Shown here one piece after another: positions 23,533 through 34,667 of a stretch of 61,044 nt of DNA (positions within the stretch are counted from its first letter, which is position 1; the number at the start of each line of letters is the position of its first letter). The stretch spans positions 36,779 to 97,822 of the forward strand of contig CALSCP010002461.1 in assembly GCA_943704425.1 (NCBI GenBank). Direction: 5' to 3'. The notes beneath the pieces were generated by a model. The model searched no databases. It was not told the origin of the DNA and saw only the letters and a list, made by a program, of their open reading frames with translations. The stretch is from Ministeria vibrans ATCC 50519. Lineage: Eukaryota > Opisthokonta > Filasterea. Both the position numbers and the translations under genes were made by a program.

Positions 23533-26500
23533 TCAAATGTCCGACTCGTTCAGTTGCGGTTGTGGTGGACGGATCGGTGCCTTTTTAACGGGTCGCAAAG
23601 GGACCACGCGAGTGGTGTCAGCTACAAAGCCACTGGGCTTGGCTGCAGTCACGAGTGGCTTGGGCTTGGGAGCGGCAGCAGGACGGGCTGGCTTGCCAGC
23701 AGTAGGTTTGACGGCCACAGCAGGTTTTTTCTCGGGAGTTGGCTTGGGCGTCGTCGGTGTGGCCTTGGGTTTGAGAGGGGGCACCGCGGGTTTGCGGGGA
23801 GCTGGCTTTCCGACAGATCGAGCGGGGGGGGCGGCGGGACGCGAGGGAGGCGGCGACTTTGTGGCGGTCGGAGGGAAACAAACAGGCGGGGGTGGAGCCT
23901 TCTTCTTGATGGAAGCCGACGGCGCCGTGACGTGTGCCGGAGCGGTGCGCGGCAAAGGTGGACGATTACTGTTGGTGTCGTTGGAGCCTGCTGCAACGAC
24001 TGGCGGCCACTTGGAGGCAGTCGCCTTTGCGGTGGAAGGGGGCGGTGGAGGAGCACGACCGGCACCCGACACGTTGTTGTTGTTGGTGGGTCGAGAGGGA
24101 GCGGGTCCTCGTGGAGACGTAACCATCGTGGGCGGGGGTGAAACGGCAGTGAGAAGTGAACGGGGTGCGCCAAGCGAGTAAGAAGAGCCTTGGTCGGCCG
24201 CAATGAGCGTCGGTTCCATTGAAATCTGGTAGCAGTCTTCGCCGTTGCGCACGGCCGAGCGGGACAAGCTAGACGACGAGCGAGAGGCGCGTGGGTGTAG
24301 ACGTTTGACCCAGTTGGGAGTGCCATTCTTGCGCACATGGAGCACGCCCAGGACAAGAAGCACAACAACAATTAGAGCAATGACAACGCCAGCAGCAATG
24401 CCGGCTGCTCCACCACCACTACCGCTGTTCTGGGGCGACGTACCTGCAGATGTGTCGACGCTGTATGAGTACGACTGGGTCTGACTCGACGAGAGACGGT
24501 ACACAGAAACGTAGTAGCGGCCTGCGACGCCGCCTGCGCTCACATAGGTGTTGCCGGTGCCCTCGGAGGACGCGTCAAAGTTGGTCAGGGTTGCGATGCG
24601 GTTGCGAGCCAGCACGAAGACGACTTCGTTGGAGCCGGTGTAGGCGAAGGAGACGTTGACAAGCGTTGACGCACCCACATCGGACGCGAGCACGTACTGA
24701 TGCACAAGTGTCGAGCCCGTCAGTGAGCTGGAGACGGTCTGCTGAGCAGAGATGAGCGTGGGCCCCGTCTGACATTGCGCACCCGAGTAGCCCACCTGGC
24801 AGGCACACGCGGAGCGACAGCACGAGCCGGCGGCAAGGGATGCGTCATGGACAAGGGTGCCGCAGCCTGCGGCACATGTGTTGGCAACCGCCTGGCAACG
24901 TGTGTTGACGCAATCGTACTCGCATGTGTTGAGGCCTGCTGCGTCGCACTGGGTGCGCGACGAGCAGGGCACAAGGCCCGCGGGGAACACATCAAACGTC
25001 TTCGTGTTGATTGAGGAGGAGGTGTACGCGGAGCGGAACGCGCGCGCACTCACAGTGTACGCCGTGTCACGAGCCTGCAGCGTAAACGCCGAGTCGGTGT
25101 ACAGAGTACTGCTTTGCGTCGGCGTACTCCCGTCGAGGGTGTAGTAGATGTCGGCGAGGGGCGTGGCCGTCTCGAGCGACACGGCGACACTGCCGTCGTG
25201 GATACCGCCTGAGGGCGTCATGGCAACCGGATTGACCACGGGCGTAGAGTTCGTGGGGCCATCAACACACTCGCCAAACATGCACACCTTGTTGCTGCCT
25301 GACGAGCCGCATGGCGACCCGTTCAGGGTAGGCGCGTTGCTGGTCGAGCAAGTGCTACTGCCAATTTCGCCGCACCAGAGATTCTTACACTCAATCTGGT
25401 TTGACGGGCAGTTAGGCGTGTGCTGATAGTTGACGCCCTTCTGTGCAACGCACTGGTCGTCGAGGTCGTAACACTGGCCGGGGAGCGAGCCGCACGGGTA
25501 CGACGGGATAGTGACGGCAGGGTTGGTCGGGATGTTGTCGAGGCAGGTGTAGAGCGAGAGACGCGCGTTGATGACGGAGACGGAACAAGATGAGAACTGG
25601 TAGGTGTAGTCGGTGGAGCCCGAGGTAGAGCTCATGACAAAGTTGTTTGCGTTGCACGTGTTGGACGAGCCGTCGTGCGACGATCCAAAGTTGTGGCCCA
25701 TCTCGTGTGCAACTGTGTCGCCCACCACGAGACCCGTGTCCTCGTTGATGCTGCACGATGACGGTAACGAGCACATGGATCGCAGAGGCGCATAGCCAAT
25801 GGTGGGGTCCATCAAGTCCACGCGCGTGATTAATACCGCATTGTCGTGGCCCACCGACGCCTGCTGCGCCATTTGCCAGTCACAAAAGTTGTCCAGCGTC
25901 ATGTCTTCATCTGTGACCACCACAAATGGATCGGTGGTGCGGTGCGCCGAGAGCTGCTTGAGACCCAGTTCGATGGGCGGATCAAAAGCCGAGTCGGCAT
26001 AGCGTGCATTGGCGATGGCCAGTGCAAACGTTGCGTACTTGTCGGCATCCGCGGCCACCTGGTGGTAAGTGTTGAAGGCAACGTCGGTCACAAGCAACAC
26101 TTCGACAAGCTTGGGCGTGCCCGCACGCCGTCTGTCGCCCATATGCTGCTGCTGCTGCTGTTCAATGCCAAGGTTCAAGCCATATTCAAGTGACATGCGA
26201 GTAGAAGTGGTCGCCGTGCGACTGCTGCTGCTGCTGCTGCTGCTGCTTTCGGCAAGAGCGCAGGCACGACGTTTGGACGGACTCGAGTCGGTCGCGTCAG
26301 CATACGGCCTGTAGACGACATGCTGCGACGCGATGGCGTGCTGTGGATCAAGACGGGCCTTGATGTCGGCCACGTGAGCGCGGTGCTTCAGGTACATGCG
26401 CGCCGGCTCGATATGATGGGTGGAGCCATTGAGAGTGAGGACGCCAAGGATCTCGCCGTTACAGGTCGCCACCACCGCCGCATTTGGCTTGTGTGGGTCC

Positions 26501-26930
26501 TGCCCGCGCACCCTGCCCGAATAGTAGCAGTGTGCAAACGGCTCGGTGCTCTCAGTCTGCGTTTTGAATCGGCAACAGAGCGACAAGATTCACTTTTTAG
26601 TTCTCACTAGATTCTTTTTTTTTTTTCCTTTTTTTTTCCAACCTTGTTTCCGGACACAAGACGGAATTCGGGGGCAATAAGGGAACGGTGGAGTGCCAGA
26701 TCAACTGTAACACTGCTTTGCGCCATGTCCGCCAGCGGCAGGCGCAAGGAGAGTCGCGTGGGGTGGAGCGGAGTGCCTGTTTGACGACGAGACCGCAAAA
26801 CCGCCGGCACGTCGATGGGGGTGACGACGTAGCGGCGGACGTGCGCCAGAGGTGTCGTGTACCCGTCCGTGTCGACGCGCGCCGCAACGGCCGCCGTCAA
26901 AATAGCGGCGAAGATCACGGACAATGGCAT
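23533..26930 (-). CDS. ADAM-like (reprolysin) transmembrane metalloprotease with proline-rich tail
   Basis: Two exons (26930-26643 and 26556-23533) give 1103 residues. A signal peptide (MPLSVIFAAILTAAVAA) is followed by a propeptide and an M12B zinc protease. The zinc site HEMGHNFGSSHD (about 25668-25705) has all three His and the catalytic Glu, and a Met-turn FVMSS follows. A Cys-rich disintegrin-like part comes next (PCGSLPGQCYDLDDQCVAQ, ECKNLWCGEIG, PCGSSGSNKVCMFGECVDG). Then come a segment like the chitobiase C-terminal type (VAMTPSGGIHDGSVAVSLE, IYYTLDGSTPT), an EGF-like Cys cluster (CACQVGYSGAQC), and a beta-rich segment like a bacterial pre-peptidase C-terminal domain. One membrane helix (GIAAGVVIALIVVVLLVLG) and a cytoplasmic tail of about 200 residues full of PPPP and PxxP motifs follow. 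It probably sheds or degrades surface or matrix proteins, with the tail recruiting SH3 proteins. The part after the Cys-rich region is atypical for ADAMs. Confidence 0.88.
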
Positions 26931-27180
26931 AAATAAAACTAATAATGAGTAAACTGCATATTCAACTATTCAAGTTTGTTTTAAACTTTTAATAAGATTA
27001 ATATTTTTAACAGAAATAATAATGATAATAATAATTAATAATAATAATAATAATAATATGATTATTATTATTATTATTATTATCATTATTATTATGATTA
27101 TTGTTATTATGATTATTATTATTATTAATAATTATTATTATTATTATTAAAAATACGTCATTATGATTATTATTATTATG

Positions 27181-27221
<41 letters not shown>

Positions 27222-27510
27222 GTACATTCTTCTCATGGGTGTATCAGTGGGTTCACTGAGTCTATGAGCTTCTTTCGGGACGTTCTCGTGTTGAAGTCTA
27301 AGTATTGTGCTGCTCTTTGTCTTGTATATAGTTTTTGTTTTCACATTGAGTACAACTCTCGATTCTCTATTTAATTTCTTATTATTATTATTATTATTTA
27401 TGACGCTCCGGTTTCTTAGAAAGCGGTAATGTGTTGTTTGTGTTGTCATCTCTTTTCGTTTGTGATTGATAATAAATTAAAAACGTCTTCTTCTTAATAC
27501 TTATTCATGA
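26931..27510. repeat. ATT-rich intergenic region with a dispersed repeat
   Basis: About 580 bp without a gene. 27003-27220 is nearly pure ATT/ATA microsatellite with interruptions. 27229-27372 and 27413-27473 hold non-simple sequence that recurs, diverged, at 48461-48613 (blocks in swapped order) and 984-1041. No tRNA or other RNA fold was recognised by eye. Confidence 0.7.
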
Positions 27511-28224
27511 TCATGATGGCGCAGCAAGCGAGTCCAACACTATTGCCCTTCTCCAGTCCACCCAATACTTGTTCAGGAGCGCTCCCCAGTAGACGATCAT
27601 GACGGTGCAATAACCAATGGCGCATGTGTTGATGAAAAAGAGGTCGATGGCCATGTTGGGAGTGCGATCAAGGAGCGCGTCGAAATGCACAGGCACGGAC
27701 ACAATGAAGACGATCCAGAAAATCTTTTGGAGCAACAGGATGGTGACGGGAACGAGCATCATACCTCGTTTGCGAGCATGCTGTGGCCGTGCAAGCGCAA
27801 TGTAAAGCATGTACTCCACGATGGTGACAAAGTTGGTGATGTAGAGCGCGCTGGTGAACGGTATGTTCGTCTCATTGTGATACTGCACCGCTTGAGCAAG
27901 CGTGATCATGAGCACAAGGAAGCCCAGGCCAAAGGCAAAGGCAAGCCGCATTGCGCTGTTGGTGCGAAACCCTCGTGGTAAAGCCCAGCAGCAGACATTG
28001 CGATCAAACGGCAACTGCGGAGAATCGGGATCTCGACGATTCAAATGTGCGGATCCCCAATATTGATCGAGCACGAGCGACCCCACAAGCACAAATACTA
28101 TGCTCAGTTGTAATGAAAGTAATGGATAGCCATTGATCTCAAGGAGGCTCCTATAAGCAAGTAGAGGAAGAATATTAAAAAACTGAAAAAGTCATAATTA
28201 TTATTATACTTTTTAATTATTCTT

Positions 28225-28268
<44 letters not shown>

Positions 28269-28294
28269 TCTTATTATTATTGTTATTAGTATTG

Positions 28295-28351
<57 letters not shown>

Positions 28352-29721
28352 GTATTAGGATTTTATTATTATTATTATTATTATTAGTATTAGTATTAGA
28401 TTGTTATTATTGTTATTATTATTATTAGTATTAGTATTGTTATTATTGTTATTATTATTATTATTATTATTATGTTGCCTTACTTGGCTTGGAGAATGTC
28501 AACAACAGTCGTCGCAATGGATCCGCCGGTAAAGCCAATAGAGAGAATGACGGCCAGTGTGAGAACAAGGTACTGGGAGCGATCCTTGATGAAATGGTAG
28601 GTGTACGACAGCTGATCGCGCAATACAACGCGTGTGTGGGTGTCGAACAAACGATCTTTCACCTGCTCAGTGCGTCGTGCAAGATTGACGACGCTTGCCA
28701 AGTCGTGTGTCGTAAAAAACATGATCCACAAGCAGAGCGAGAGACGGTAGGCAAGGGAGGCAAATGTGAAGAAGCGATCGACAGGCATCCAAATGAGTTG
28801 CGGCACAAACGCGGAGAGCAGATCGTCGAGGAAGAAATAGCAGCTCAGTGCAAAATTGAGGTAGACCATGTACACGGCGGCACTCAAACAGCGACCAGCT
28901 GCGCCGCTAAGGGCCCCCGAATCTTCCGCACGCTTCAGCAGCGCGTATCGCGTGAGGATGTTGGTGAAGGCCAAGTAGGCGCACACGAGAGCGATTGGAG
29001 AGAGGATGTCATGCACCGAGCGCAACGAGTGGGTGACGACAAACATGACGTTGGCCGTGCAGTTGGGTCCTGGCGCTTGATCCAATATTTTACCCACTGG
29101 CGATAAAGTGCACAGCGTCACAGTCGGAAATGCTGCCAGGTACACGTTGGCGAAGTCAACGTAGAGAGTGGCCAGGAGGAGCACGCAGGGCACCAATGCA
29201 GGCAGGCGCAGCGATGACTTCAGAGTGACTTCTCCAAAGAATCGTGTGGCAGAGTAAGGTGGCTCGAACGGGATTTTCCTTAGATCCACAATGGGATATG
29301 AGCGATTCGGAATGGTCTTTGCTTTGATGGCATTGCGCTCGTCGGCCATTTCTCCGCTGCCCGTCTCAAGCTTGGCGCAGAGCATCATGTACACTAGCAC
29401 ACCGACATGGATGAGGATACTGAGAGTAAGCAGCACAGTGGTAATGCTCAGAGACGCCTTGAGATCTCGCATGGTGCCACCACCGCTCACGAGTGCGCCG
29501 GCCGCAAGGAGAACAAGAAACCCCACAAAAAAGGTCCACATCAGAGTTTTGACCTCCTGACGCTGATCAACACGGTTTGCCTCGTCTTCCTTTGCCACCG
29601 TAACATAGGACGCACGAAGTGTTTGACTCACTTCGATTGGACGGGACGAAACAGATGGGTCATAGGTGTGTGGTGCGGGGTTTGAGCACAAACTGACGCG
29701 TTCTTCGTCCATATTCGGCAT
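27511..29721 (-). CDS. Polytopic membrane protein of unknown function, 625 residues
   Basis: Two exons, 29721-28484 and 28150-27511, are joined by an intron of 333 bp. The donor GTAAGG splits a Lys codon (AA|G) and the acceptor TTATAG restores the frame, giving DILQAKSLLEINGYPLLSL. Reading only the first exon would end at an apparent TAA just inside the intron. The N-terminus is soluble (about 65 residues). Roughly nine to eleven hydrophobic helices follow, for example TLMWTFFVGFLVLLAAGAL, TTVLLTLSILIHVGVLVYMM, ALVPCVLLLATLYVDFANVY, YLVLTLAVILSIGFTGGSIA, FAFGLGFLVLMITLAQAV and LQKIFWIVFIVSV. I recognise no family. The pattern would fit a transporter or a multi-pass sensor, but no motif decides it. 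Confidence 0.75.
28195..28471. repeat. ATT/AGT microsatellite filling an intron
   Basis: The sequence between the two exons of the polytopic membrane protein is almost entirely TTATTA-type repeat with periodic TAGTATTA variants. Its size probably varies between strains. Confidence 0.85.
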
Positions 29722-30325
29722 GACTTCGTCGCTGCGTAGACGTACGTTGCTGTGCTAATGCAGTAAAGGGAGAAAGCGTACTGAGGCGATAAAGAGCAAA
29801 GGAGACTAGAGGGGCGTGAGAACAGTGAAAAAAGTGTGAACACTCAATAATGATAATAATAATAATAATTATTATTATTATTGTATTGTTGTTTTTTTTT
29901 GGACGAAGTGGACGAATAACTTTCCCAGTCCTTTACAGTTCTCCCAAAATCCGTTTTAGTGAAACAAGAGCAGTAGGTTGATAAGGTTGTGTAATTAGAC
30001 GATAAGACGAAGTAGTTAGTAGTGTTGGTTCTTATAAGCTGTCATGTTTAAAGCATCTTCTGTGGATATCCATTATCCGCACAATTTTTTGCAAGACCTT
30101 GCAAGTGTATGATAGAGACGAGTCCATCACAAAACCAAATAATGTTGCCAGAGTAGTGAGTGGTCTTATTTATCACAAAGATTGGTGCCAACTCACAACT
30201 GCCAAGTACCTCATTTATCTCATCTCACTGATAAGCGAAACTTTTTCTCTCACAGTGAACTTGAACGAAGTGAACTTCACACAGTTTTATAAATTTCAAT
30301 TTTATTCAACAAATATATAATAATT
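29722..30325. promoter_or_regulatory. Intergenic region between two divergent genes
   Basis: About 600 bp between the minus-strand membrane protein start and the plus-strand saposin-like start, so it must hold both promoters. It is AT-rich with a short ATT run (29845-29880) and a T run near 29890. Open frames here are short and lack family features. No specific promoter element could be assigned. Confidence 0.5.
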
Positions 30326-31451
30326 ATGCGTCTCGTACTCTGCCTTGCTGTAACTGCCGCACTGGCATTGGTGGCGCGTGGCGAGCCGCCGATCGATCTT
30401 GAATTTGGGCCGGTTGTGGTTGACGCGACTCCCGTCGACGCGCAGGGGAGCCCCCAGAGCCCCCCGTGCCGTCGGTGTGCGGGTGTGCTGTTGGAGGTAC
30501 GCATTGCCGCCGCACAGTGGGCTCCGTCGGGGTCCAGGGTGTCTGAATGACGGCCGTTTTGAAAATCTTACAATCACACTCTCTGGACAGTCTATAAAAA
30601 ACAAAAAAAAAAAAGAGATTGCTTATCGCAAGCACGCGTATGTGTGTACGATGGGGTGTGCCTGGTTGGTACATGTACACTGCACCGCAAGCCCTCTGCG
30701 AGCAGGCGTCTGTGGTTGCGGTTCAGCTCCGTTTCAATTTTAATATACTCTCTTTGATATGTCTTTGTCTTCTCAGCTCACGACCCTCGCGGCCAACCTG
30801 ACGCTGGAAGACGTCAAGGCGACGCTTGCCAGTGTGTGTGGGGACTTGCCTGAGGATATCCAGGTAAACGCAAGCACATACAAGCGAGACAGAGCGCTTT
30901 TTCATCATTCCTATTTGCAGAGCGAGTGCACGGACTACAGCAACGAATTTTCACTGCCTCTCTTTGAGACTATCACGGGAAAGTACGCACACACACACAC
31001 ACACACACACACGCGCGCGCGCGCGATCAAAGAAAACGCACTGTCGCGACTGACTTCCCTGCTTCTTGTGCGCTCACTCAGACTTGCGCCTTCTGCTGCG
31101 TGCAAGATGGCCCAGATGTGTGGCGGCGCTGCCACAGACGCACAGGCGTCGCTGAGCACGAGCGAGGCTGCACACCCAACGGTCAAACACTTGCACGGCA
31201 AGCACTGGCACCCGTTCCGCGCCTTCCGCCACTTCCTTCACAACAAGGTTCACAGGCACCACGGCATGGCGTCGTTCCTATCGCATCTTTTCACGCGCAC
31301 AGAGCAGCCCTTGCACCACTGGGTTCACAAGCACAAGAACCTTTTTGCCATGTTCAAGCAAGCCAACACCGACAAGGCTCTTGCGTCGTTCCATGCCAAG
31401 CAGGCCGAGGAGAAAAAGGACAGCGAGAGCGTCTCGACTATGAACGTTTAG
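30326..31451 (+). CDS. Secreted saposin-like (SapB) protein with His-rich C-terminus
   Basis: Four exons (30326-30496, 30777-30863, 30921-30982, 31082-31451) give 229 residues. The start MRLVLCLAVTAALALVARG is a signal peptide. A single saposin B domain follows, with the six-Cys pattern in the right order: CRRCAGVLLE, SVCGDLPEDIQSECTDY, AACKMAQMCGG. The family consists of small helical proteins that bind or disrupt lipid membranes (saposins, amoebapores, NK-lysin). The remaining 110 residues form a basic, His-rich tail (for example KHLHGKHWHPFRAFRHFL and HHWVHKHKNLF) with amphipathic character. This tail is not part of the standard fold. A lysosomal lipid-binding or membrane-active defence role is inferred. 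Intron 3 carries CA and CG dinucleotide runs. Confidence 0.82.
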
Positions 31452-31802
31452 TATTCGTATGAATTCTTCAATGCACTATTATAATATTTTTAAGACAGAT
31501 TGATTTATCACACTCGAGCCAAACAATCTCCCGTTCATACGCAAAGTGGCAAACGGTATTGGATAAGACACGTAAAATTTTATCGATACAAATAAAAACT
31601 AAACCATCATTCATAAGTAGTGCATGACCAGATTTATTTACCACATTAATTTTATTTACTCACCTCTACGCTACCAAACCCAACTCGTCGTAATAATTAT
31701 TATTGTTTTTATCAAAATATTATAATAATTATTATTAATATTACTCGTCGTAATCATATTTTAGAATCACACTTTTTCTTCGCTCTCGCCCTCTCGTTAC
31801 GC
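31452..31802. other. AT-rich intergenic region
   Basis: About 350 bp between two plus-strand genes. It contains an imperfect ATAATAATTATTATT palindromic stretch (31688-31742). No gene or RNA was recognised. Confidence 0.6.
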
Positions 31803-34506
31803 ATGAAGCTGTTTGCAAAGTGGCTGCGCCCAGTTGAGAAACAGACGCCAGGGTCGACACCAGTGGACCTGTACGAGGCGGGACCGCCCATCCTGCAGGC
31901 AGACGCCATGGAGCAGCCCGTGACGTGGGCCACCACAACGGCGCCCAACAATGTTCCGCCTGCGCCCAAGACATCGGCCGAGATGCGCGCCACGCGTCGC
32001 CCCAAGGCCGGCTTCACCACAGTCGAGTTCCCCGTGCGCATGCCTGGCGAATCCGAACCCATTCTCGTCGCTATGCAAACGGCTGACTCGAAAAAACACA
32101 TCAATGGTGTTCCGTCGCCTAATCGCTCCCACGCTCACCCCACCCACGACCCGCTCGAGGCTGGATACCGTGTTGAGGAGTTTGACACGCTCCTTGCCTT
32201 CAAACACGGCCCTATAGTGCCAGAAGGCTACACTGACAGACGTTTTGAGTTTGGTACGAAAAAAAATTTTTTTTTTGAATTGTTTGTGTGAAACATTCCC
32301 GTAACACATTATGGCATGCCGCATTCTTTTGACTGCATCTCTGTTGTATCTGTGTTTTAAATGTCATGGAATGCATCGCGTGTCGCAGCGCTTTCCTGAA
32401 CAGCGTCGATTCGTCGTGATGATGAAAGCAGTTGTTTGCCCCCCGTCCCAAACTCGGAAATGCGCCTATTACGCCCCACGCTCGCCCGTTTATGATGTTT
32501 AGCAGCGCTATTTCATTGTTCTACTGCGCAGCAGGCGACACAATGCAGCCGTCCATTTCCCAAACTCGCGACGAACCAATTTTCCCATTCGTCATTTTTC
32601 TGTTTATCATCTTCAAACGCCGACACTCACACCGTGAACACATCTCTAAGCTGCATGCAAGTGACCATCTAATGCACACTTCTTTGTTGCCAGTGTTGCG
32701 CGTATTCTCATTTTTTTTTCGTATTTGTCTTGTCTTTGCTTCATTGATGTATTCAGAGGCTCCAATGTATAGCGACATTGAGGAGCATATCACTTGTGAC
32801 GACGAAGAGGAACTCGCCAAGCACGACAAGTGGTTTACGTACCACCATCCCAAACACGAAGGCAGGTGGAACCCACCACGCCGCCTGGTCAGTCCTCAAC
32901 ACTCGCCCAAAGTGCGCTCGCCCGTCCGCAAAGTCCGTCTTGCCACCACTGCAGCGGCAACCTCGGGACACCCTGTCTTTGGTGACAAGTCGCCTACCAA
33001 ACCAGCGGGTCCACGCTCGCCACAAAAGATTGTCGCTCTCATGGACAGTCCTATGCGTGTCAAGAAGAAATTCACCTCGGTACCCAAGATTGAACTGAGC
33101 AAGCCCATCGCAAAGCCGGCTGTCGCAACTTGTGCAAGCCCACAGCGCGCTACCGTCTCACGCTGTGGCACGCCCGAAGACACACTGCGCTTTGCTCAAG
33201 TGCTCGTGCGCACACCCGAAGGTGAAGGAGCTCACACTACCGATGACAACAACGACGACGACGATTGCACAAACTCCTTTCTGCAAGACCTCGAAGCAGC
33301 CGCCGCGTCCACGCCCCTCAAGACTTCCCACTCGCCGTCCATCAGCACGGGATGCACCGCACAGCTTCAGCGCAAACTGGCTTTGACCGATACGGCCCGC
33401 CAGCACCTAAACTCCCCAAACTCTCCCAATGTCAGCGACCGCTCGCCCGCTCGCCAGCGCTTCATCTTCGACCTCAACAACGCCAGTGGAGATGCATCCA
33501 CTCCAGTAGCACCCACAACAACAGCAACAACAGTAGAAACAGCCACACGTGCGCCCCACACTCCCACGAGCAAGTTTGTGACTCCCCCACGCGCACTGCG
33601 CTCCTCCACCACCACCCACCACCAACAACAGCCCACCATCCTCTCCGCCTCACCTCTTCGTCGTCGTCTGCTTCACCAGCTTGATGCTGCCAGCCCCGGC
33701 TCTCCTCTTGCATCGGGTGCCAAGCGCGTTTTTTCCGCCATTCTTGGCGACGACACCGCACCTTCCACCACCAAAGAGAACGACGCAGCGACCCCTCCGC
33801 CCGCGCCCACTGCGCCTCCCGCCAAGAAATCTCGTCCCTTTGCGTCGTCCTCTTCTTCTTCTACAGCATCCTCCGCCAACGCGGCTGCCGAACGACCCTT
33901 CAAGAAGTCCAAAATTGACGCAGTGTGGGACAAGGAAGTAGACCAAATGTTGCGCAGTCACAACGACAAAGTCAAAGAGGCCTACCGCGCCAAGCAGGCA
34001 CCCGCTCCCGCTCAGGGCCTCTCCCGCAAGCGCCCTGCCGCCGCCACCCTATCATCGTCGACATCCGTCGCCTCCCACGTCACCCGCTCCAAATCAACTG
34101 CATCTACCAAACTTCACGCGCACGCCGCATCTACCGATGCCGCAGCATCCCTATTGTCTGCCACCACTGTGCCCGCTGCTGCGCTCCTCGAGGACAACGA
34201 CATTGTCCAAATGATGCGCAAACACAACGAGAAGATTCTCGCCAAGAAATCCCTCTACGATCACAATGGCCGTCGCGTCCGCACCAACACAGACGCAGCC
34301 AAAACTGACCAACCTGCTCCGAAAAAGGCCCGCCTCGTCACAACGGCCGTACATGTCACCAAAACCGCAGCGCCGCCCTCAAAAAAGGTATTTTTCATAT
34401 TTGTTTTTTCTTCTCTTTCTCCCATTCGTCTCTCTAACTTGTTCTTTCCCTTCTGATTTAGGCCTACCGCCCACCTTCGAGTCGCTTCTCTGAGACATAC
34501 GTCTAA
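31803..34506 (+). CDS. Disordered, probably nuclear cell-cycle-type protein of unknown family
   Basis: Three exons (31803-32253, 32757-34387, 34462-34506) give 708 residues. The 503-nt first intron is supported by phase: exon 1 ends GAG TTT G and exon 2 starts AG GCT, giving RRFEFEAPMYSDIEEHIT. The N-terminal 200 residues are moderately ordered (FTTVEFPVRMPGESEPILVAM, KHDKWFTYHHPKHEGRWNPP). The rest is low-complexity with about twenty SP/TP sites (for example SPQHSPKVRSPVRK and NSPNSPNVSDRSPARQ), several basic patches like nuclear import signals (PPAKKSRPF, APKKARL) and a KEN motif at 33773-33781. A short element occurs twice near the C-terminus (33922-33972 and 34190-34237): DxxVxxMLRxHNxK. 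I do not recognise the family. Cyclin-kinase phosphorylation and regulated degradation are inferred from motifs only. Confidence 0.75.
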
Positions 34507-34560
34507 ATCAACTGTATTCCTTTTTTTTAACTTTCCATATATTTTTCTCTTTCCCAATAG

Positions 34561-34566
34561 AATAAA
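34561..34566 (+). terminator. Candidate polyadenylation signal AATAAA
   Basis: AATAAA lies 55 nt after the stop of the 708-residue protein, in a T-rich 3' region. It is the usual position for a poly(A) signal, but the motif is common in AT-rich DNA. Confidence 0.35.
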
Positions 34567-34667
34567 AGTACTTATTAGTATGGCTTTTGAAAACCCTTCT
34601 TATTGAAAGATGCATTATTATTATTAATAATTATTATAATTCACTCTACAAAGATATGTTCCAACAG

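Noticed and set aside
28081-28484. Separate second gene at 27511-28092 with its own start
   Set aside because: The frame is open upstream to an acceptor at 28151 and joins in phase to the preceding exon; no ATG is needed or found at a sensible place.
30099-30320. 73-codon open frame upstream of the saposin-like gene
   Set aside because: AT-driven composition in a promoter region, without any recognisable feature.
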